A stretch of 64,000 nucleotides of DNA from Lewinellaceae bacterium (GTDB lineage Bacteria; Bacteroidota; Bacteroidia; Chitinophagales; Saprospiraceae), in NCBI GenBank assembly GCA_020636375.1, contig JACJXZ010000023.1, forward strand, positions 1-64,000. Reading direction: 5' to 3'. The translations under genes were made by a program, and so were the position numbers. Position 1 is the stretch's first letter. Every line of letters begins with the position of its first letter. Positions 59,590-64,000 of this stretch are shown here, in pieces. Under the pieces are notes generated by a model that was not told the origin of the DNA, searched no databases, and saw only the letters and a list, made by a program, of their open reading frames with translations.

Positions 59590-62500
59590 ATGTCACGTAC
59601 CCGTCAGTTAGCCGCCATCATGTTTACCGACATCCAGGGGTATACTGCCCTGATGCAGCAAAATGAGCAAAAAGCCCTTCAGGCCCGAAGCAAGCACCGG
59701 CGCATCTTCAACTCGGCAATGGAAAAATACAATGGCAAAGTGCTGCAATACTACGGGGACGGTACGCTGAGCATTTTCGACAGCGCCATCGACGCCGTCC
59801 ATTGCGGAATTGAGATGCAGTTGGGATTCCGGGAGGCCCCTTCCATTCCGGTCCGGATAGGCATCCATACCGGCGACATTTTTTTCAGCGAAGAAGAGAT
59901 CGTCGGAGACAGCGTAAACGTCGCCTCGCGCATTGAATCCCTGGCTGTGGCGGGTAGTGTATTCATTTCCGGGAAAGTCTACGACGAAATTAAAAACCAG
60001 GAATCCATCCGGGCGGCCCGGTTGAAGGCCTTCAAGTTGAAGAACGTCGAAAAGCCCATCGAGGTCTACGCCATTTCCAACGAAGGTTTGGTTGTCCCCA
60101 ACCCGGAAGATATCGAAGGCAAAACGGAGGCTGGCCCGGTGCCGGAGGGGGCGGGACAAGAGCCGCCGGCGTTTCGGCAAGGCGGCGCGCCATTTTTAGC
60201 TACCAAGCTTTTCATTCCGCCGTTGCGGCCCAACGCTGTCCGCCGCCCCCGCCTGACGAAGCGGTTGAACGACGGCCTGCGCGGCAAGCTGGCCCTCATT
60301 TCCGCCCCGGCGGGTTTTGGCAAGACGACGCTGGCCTGCGAATGGGCGGCGGGCAGCGAATGGCCGGTTGCCTGGCTGTCGCTGGAAAAAGAAGATGGCA
60401 ACCTCTCGCGGTTCCTGGCCTATCTGGCTGCCGCCCTGCAGACGATCGCTGCCGACGTCGGCGAAGGCGTGCTGAGCCTGCTCCAGTCTCAGCAACCGCC
60501 GCCCACCGAGTCGCTGCTGACGGCCCTGCTCAATGAGGTCATGGCCATCCCTCACGATTTTGTTTTAATCCTGGATGATTACCACCATATTGAATCCCAG
60601 GCCGTTGACCAGGCCCTTTCCTTCCTGCTCGGCCACCTGCCGCCGCAGATGCACCTGGCCATGACTACCCGGGAGGATCCGCAGCTGCCCCTCGCCCGGA
60701 TGCGCGTAAGAGGGCAGCTGACGGAACTGCGGGCTGCCGACCTGCGCTTCACTCCTGCCGAGGCCGCCGGTTTTCTCAACGAAATGATGGGGCTGAACCT
60801 CTCGGCGGAAAATGTCGCCGCTCTGGAGGACCGCACCGAAGGCTGGATCGCCGGCTTGCAGATGGCGGCGCTCTCCATACAGGGGCGAACCGATACCGCC
60901 CGATTCATCGAGGCCTTCACGGGCAGCCACCGCTTTGTGCTGGATTATCTGGCCGAAGAGGTGCTGCAGCAGCAGCCCGGCCCGGTGCGCCGCTTCCTGA
61001 CACAAACCTCCATCCTCGGGCGGTTGTGCGGCCCGCTGTGCGACGCCGTCACCGGCCAGGAAGGCGGCAGGAGCACGCTGGAAGCCCTGGAGCGCGGCAA
61101 CCTGTTCGTCGTGCCGCTGGACAACCAGCGCCGGTGGTATCGCTACCACCACCTCTTCGCCGATGTGCTCCGGGCGCGGCTGATGGAGGAGCAGGGCGGC
61201 GAGGTGGCTGTCCTGCACCGGCGGGCGAGCGGGTGGCACGAGCAGCACGGCGCCCCTGCCGATGCCATTTACCACGCGCTCGCCGCCGGAGATCACGAGC
61301 GGGCGGCGGCCCTGATCGAGCGGGCCTGGCCGGAGATGGACGAGAACTTCCAGTCTGCCACCTGGCTGGGCTGGGTGCAGGAACTGCCGGAGGAGCTGGT
61401 GCGCGCCCGCCCGGTCCTGCTCATCGGCATCGCCTGGTCCTTTTTGAACGACGGCGAGCTGGAAGCCGGCGAGCCCTACCTGCGGGAGGCGGAGCAGTTG
61501 CTGGAGGGCCCGGCAGAGAACATGGTATTCGTCGACGAAGAGCAGTTCCGTTTTTTGCCGGCGACGATCGCCACTGCCCGCGCCTACCATACGCTGACGC
61601 AGGAAGATGGCCCCGGTGCTCTGAAGCACGCCCGCCAGGCCCTTGCCTTACTGCCGGAAGGAGATCCCCGCCGCGGGCCATCTGCGGCCCTTCTGGGGCT
61701 GGTTTACTGGGCCAACGGGGCATTGGAAGAAGCCTACCGGACCCTGGCCGGCGCCATGGAGGATTTCCGGAAAGCCGGCTATCTCCAGTTCGCGATCAGC
61801 GGCACCTACGGCATGGCCGACATCCGCCTCGCCCAGGGCCGCCTCCGCGAGGCGGTGAGGGTATACGAACAATCACTGCAGTTGGTAGCGGGGCAAGGCG
61901 AACCGGCACTGCGGGGAACGGCCGACCTGTACCTCGGCTTAGGAGACCTCCACCGGGAGCGGGGCAACCTGGAAGAAGCAGGCCGGTATCTGCTGAAGAG
62001 CGAAGAGCTGGGGGAAAAGGCAGCCCTGCCGGACTGGCCAAGCCGCCGGCAGCTCGCCCGGGCCCGGCTGGAGGAAGCCCGGGGCAACCTGGACGGCGCC
62101 CTGGCCCGGCTCGACGAAGCCGAACGCCTCTACTTCCGAAGCCCTGTGCCGAACTGGCGGCCCATAGGAGCCCAAAAAGCAAAGTTGTGGATAAAACAGG
62201 GGCGCCTGGCGGAAGCCCTCGCCTGGGAGCGGGAGCGGGGCCTCTCCATGGACGACAGCCTCAGCTTCCTGCGCGAGTTCGAACACATGACGCTGGCACG
62301 GGTGCGCCTCGCCGAATGTGAAAACGGACGGGCAACTCATGCCATTCAACACGTGCTCGCATTCCTGGAACGCCTGCTGGCCGCCGCAGAAGAAGGGGGA
62401 AGAAGCGGCAGCGTCATCGGGATACTGGTACTGCAGGCTCTTGCCCACCGGGCCGGGCGCAATACCTCCCTGGCCCTCCGCGCGCTGGAGCACGCCCTGG

Positions 62501-62880
62501 CCCTTGCCCGCCCCGAGGGCTACTGCTACATTTTTGTGGATGAGGGCAAACCGATGGCCCGCCTGCTGTCGGAAGCCGTTGCCGAAGGTATCATGCCGGA
62601 GTATACGCGGACATTGCTGGCCGCTTTCGGCCCTGAACCGCAGGAACAACCGATTGCTGTCCCCAAGCCCGCTGCCCTGCCCCTCGCCGAACCCCTGAGC
62701 GAACGCGAGCTGGAGATTCTGCGGCTCATTACCAAGGGGCTCTCCAACCGGGAAATCAGCGAGCGCCTATTCCTGGCCCTCAGCACGGTCAAAGGCCACA
62801 ACCGGAATATCTTCGACAAGCTGGAGGTCCGGAGGCGCACCGAAGCGGTGGCGCGGGCGCGGGAGTTGGGGTTGGTGTAA
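59590..62880 (+). CDS. Class III cyclase - STAND ATPase - TPR - LuxR regulator fusion, 1096 aa
   Basis: The ATG at 59590 gives a class III cyclase domain first (5-165), with metal aspartates D14 in IMFTDIQGYTAL and D57 in QYYGDGTLSIF and the VNVASRIES motif. A MalT-type STAND ATPase follows: Walker A APAGFGKTTLACEWA (about 240) and Walker B VLILDDYHHI (about 327), with the helical sensor and TPR-like repeats at 590-1000. The last 60 residues are a LuxR helix-turn-helix (LSERELEILRLITKGLSNRE ... STVKGHNRNIFDKL). It is probably a ligand- or cAMP-linked transcription activator. Confidence 0.9.
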   Translation: MSRTRQLAAIMFTDIQGYTALMQQNEQKALQARSKHRRIFNSAMEKYNGKVLQYYGDGTLSIFDSAIDAVHCGIEMQLGFREAPSIPVRIGIHTGDIFFSEEEIVGDSVNVASRIESLAVAGSVFISGKVYDEIKNQESIRAARLKAFKLKNVEKPIEVYAISNEGLVVPNPEDIEGKTEAGPVPEGAGQEPPAFRQGGAPFLATKLFIPPLRPNAVRRPRLTKRLNDGLRGKLALISAPAGFGKTTLACEWAAGSEWPVAWLSLEKEDGNLSRFLAYLAAALQTIAADVGEGVLSLLQSQQPPPTESLLTALLNEVMAIPHDFVLILDDYHHIESQAVDQALSFLLGHLPPQMHLAMTTREDPQLPLARMRVRGQLTELRAADLRFTPAEAAGFLNEMMGLNLSAENVAALEDRTEGWIAGLQMAALSIQGRTDTARFIEAFTGSHRFVLDYLAEEVLQQQPGPVRRFLTQTSILGRLCGPLCDAVTGQEGGRSTLEALERGNLFVVPLDNQRRWYRYHHLFADVLRARLMEEQGGEVAVLHRRASGWHEQHGAPADAIYHALAAGDHERAAALIERAWPEMDENFQSATWLGWVQELPEELVRARPVLLIGIAWSFLNDGELEAGEPYLREAEQLLEGPAENMVFVDEEQFRFLPATIATARAYHTLTQEDGPGALKHARQALALLPEGDPRRGPSAALLGLVYWANGALEEAYRTLAGAMEDFRKAGYLQFAISGTYGMADIRLAQGRLREAVRVYEQSLQLVAGQGEPALRGTADLYLGLGDLHRERGNLEEAGRYLLKSEELGEKAALPDWPSRRQLARARLEEARGNLDGALARLDEAERLYFRSPVPNWRPIGAQKAKLWIKQGRLAEALAWERERGLSMDDSLSFLREFEHMTLARVRLAECENGRATHAIQHVLAFLERLLAAAEEGGRSGSVIGILVLQALAHRAGRNTSLALRALEHALALARPEGYCYIFVDEGKPMARLLSEAVAEGIMPEYTRTLLAAFGPEPQEQPIAVPKPAALPLAEPLSERELEILRLITKGLSNREISERLFLALSTVKGHNRNIFDKLEVRRRTEAVARARELGLV

Positions 62881-62892
62881 TTGGGAGGGATA

Positions 62893-62948
62893 GTTATGTT
62901 GTTATATTGTTATATTGTTATATTGTTATATTGTTATATTGTTATATT
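62893..62948. repeat. Octanucleotide tandem array (GTTATATT x7)
   Basis: Seven 8-bp units (the first is GTTATGTT) lie 12 bp after the stop of the fusion regulator and 65 bp upstream of the oxidoreductase start. Confidence 0.9.
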
Positions 62949-63013
62949 GTTGAGGCTGGAAACTTCGAAACTTTTATCCAAAGCCGGTCAGACAGCTAAC
63001 AAAACCAACACCT

Positions 63014-64000
63014 ATGCAACGCCGCGCCTACCTTCAGCATTCCGGAAGCCTGTCTTATCTCAAGCTCGCCGAAGAGCAGTTGCCCGATCCGGCGCCAGGG
63101 GAAGTCACAGTAGAGGTGAAGGCCATCGGCCTGAATTTTGCCGACATTTTTGCCATCTGGGGCCTGTACAGCGCCACGCCCGAGGGAGAATTCGTGCCCG
63201 GGCTGGAATATTCCGGCGTAGTGGCCAGGGTTGGCGAGGGCGTCGACGGCTTTCGGGAAGGCGATGAGGTGATGGGCGTTATCCGCTTCGGGGCTTACGC
63301 CACCCACCTGAACATCGACGCCCGCTACTTGCTGCCTTTGCCCGAAGGCTGGAGCTTTGAAGAAGGCGCGGCCTATCTGGTTCAGGTGCTCACCGCCTAC
63401 TACGCGCTGAAGGAACTGGGCAACATCCAGCAGGGGCAAACCGTACTCATCCACAGCGCTGCGGGCGGCGTAGGCATCTGGGCCAACCGCATAGCCAGGC
63501 AGTACGGTGCCTTCACGATCGGGACGGTGGGCAGCGCCGGGAAGCTGGATTTTCTGCGGGAAGAGGGGTACGACAGGGGCATCGTCCGCAGCCGCGCTTT
63601 TAAAGAGGAGCTGGGGGAAGCCCTGTCCGGAAGGGAATTGCACCTCATTATGGAATGCATCGGCGGGCCGGTCCTGAAGGTGGGTTATGAAATGCTTGCC
63701 CCCCAGGGCCGGATGGTCGTCTATGGCTCTGCCCGTTACGCTTCCGTCGGCAACCGGCCCAACTACCTGAAGCTGGCCTGGTATTACCTCACCCGCCCCC
63801 GGATCGACCCTCAGAAGATGATCGAATCCAATAAGGGCGTGCTGGGTTTCAACCTGATCTGGCTCTACCACAAAGTCGATCTCATGCACGAACTGCTGGG
63901 CGAGCTCCAGGGGATGGACCTCGGCAAGCCTCACGTCGGCCATACCTTTCCGCTGGAGCAGCTCCGGGACGCTATCCGGCTGTTCCAGTCGGGGAAGACG
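63014..64000 (+). CDS. MDR-family NADPH:quinone oxidoreductase-like protein (partial, 3' end off window)
   Basis: The visible 329 residues start MQRRAYLQHSGSLSYLKLAE. The GroES-like catalytic half shows AIGLNFADIFAIWGLY (quinone oxidoreductase signature without zinc ligands), PGLEYSGVVARVG and EGDEVMGVIRFGAYATHLN. The nucleotide-binding half has VLIHSAAGGVGIWANRIARQ, the AxxGxxG loop for NADPH, and LHLIMECIGG. The branch is that of zinc-free quinone oxidoreductases or synaptic-vesicle VAT-1-like proteins. The frame is still open at the window end; only a few residues are likely to be missing. Confidence 0.88.
   Translation, partial: MQRRAYLQHSGSLSYLKLAEEQLPDPAPGEVTVEVKAIGLNFADIFAIWGLYSATPEGEFVPGLEYSGVVARVGEGVDGFREGDEVMGVIRFGAYATHLNIDARYLLPLPEGWSFEEGAAYLVQVLTAYYALKELGNIQQGQTVLIHSAAGGVGIWANRIARQYGAFTIGTVGSAGKLDFLREEGYDRGIVRSRAFKEELGEALSGRELHLIMECIGGPVLKVGYEMLAPQGRMVVYGSARYASVGNRPNYLKLAWYYLTRPRIDPQKMIESNKGVLGFNLIWLYHKVDLMHELLGELQGMDLGKPHVGHTFPLEQLRDAIRLFQSGKT

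Overview
The window looks like a chromosomal piece of a GC-rich Bacteroidota bacterium, most probably of the Saprospiria/Lewinella type. The basis is direct: several secreted proteins end in type IX secretion (T9SS, Por) C-terminal sorting domains, there is a TonB receptor with a carboxypeptidase-like N-terminal domain, many lipoproteins, SPOR and PKD proteins, and a few TAnnTTTG-like -7 boxes typical of Bacteroidota promoters. The genus is inferred, not shown. No rRNA, tRNA or CRISPR array was seen.

Layout. 1-4.5 kb: small lipoproteins, a GNAT acetyltransferase, a DUF6090-like membrane protein and a VOC-family fragment. 4.6-9.1 kb: a secreted M14 carboxypeptidase and a LolC/E permease. 9.1-10.5 kb: a small cassette of an antitoxin-like gene, xisH and xisI, in which xisH is broken by a 323-bp mobile element. 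10.7-18.5 kb: all minus strand, a MarR - membrane fusion protein - RND pump operon, then a 5'-nucleotidase, a GtrA protein and a TolC-like channel. 18.6-25.7 kb: pirin, CDGSH ferredoxin-like protein, SPOR protein, a GCS2-CBS fusion. 25.7-32.8 kb: a repeat-rich stretch, an unusual proline/aromatic-rich protein, a T9SS protein and a fragment of its paralogue, a saccharopine-dehydrogenase-like protein. 33-39.6 kb: AAA_14/DUF4143 ATPase, HAD and APH-like pair, truncated T9SS protein, serine beta-lactamase-like hydrolase, class III cyclase. 39.6-45.6 kb: one plus-strand operon of ECF sigma factor, membrane anti-sigma-like protein, exported TPR-CHAT (caspase-like) protein and two beta-barrel-like proteins. 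46-64 kb: thioredoxin lipoprotein, orphan DNA methyltransferase, Gly-rich/PKD adhesin, TonB receptor, Uma2 nuclease, heptaheme cytochrome-TPR protein, a cyclase-STAND-LuxR fusion, and a partial quinone oxidoreductase.

The most unusual property of the window is its load of small non-autonomous palindromic elements. At least six families can be told apart by terminal inverted repeats, and several have clean target duplications (3 bp TTA, 8 bp, 9 bp, 11 bp). They are nested in each other, break xisH, supply a stop codon to another gene, and in several families the arms change together so that the hairpin is kept while the sequence differs. A second genome-wide habit is short tandem arrays whose unit is almost always 8 bp (sometimes 7), placed between genes and, in one case, inside the start of the TolC-like gene. 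No transposase gene for any of these families is present in the window.
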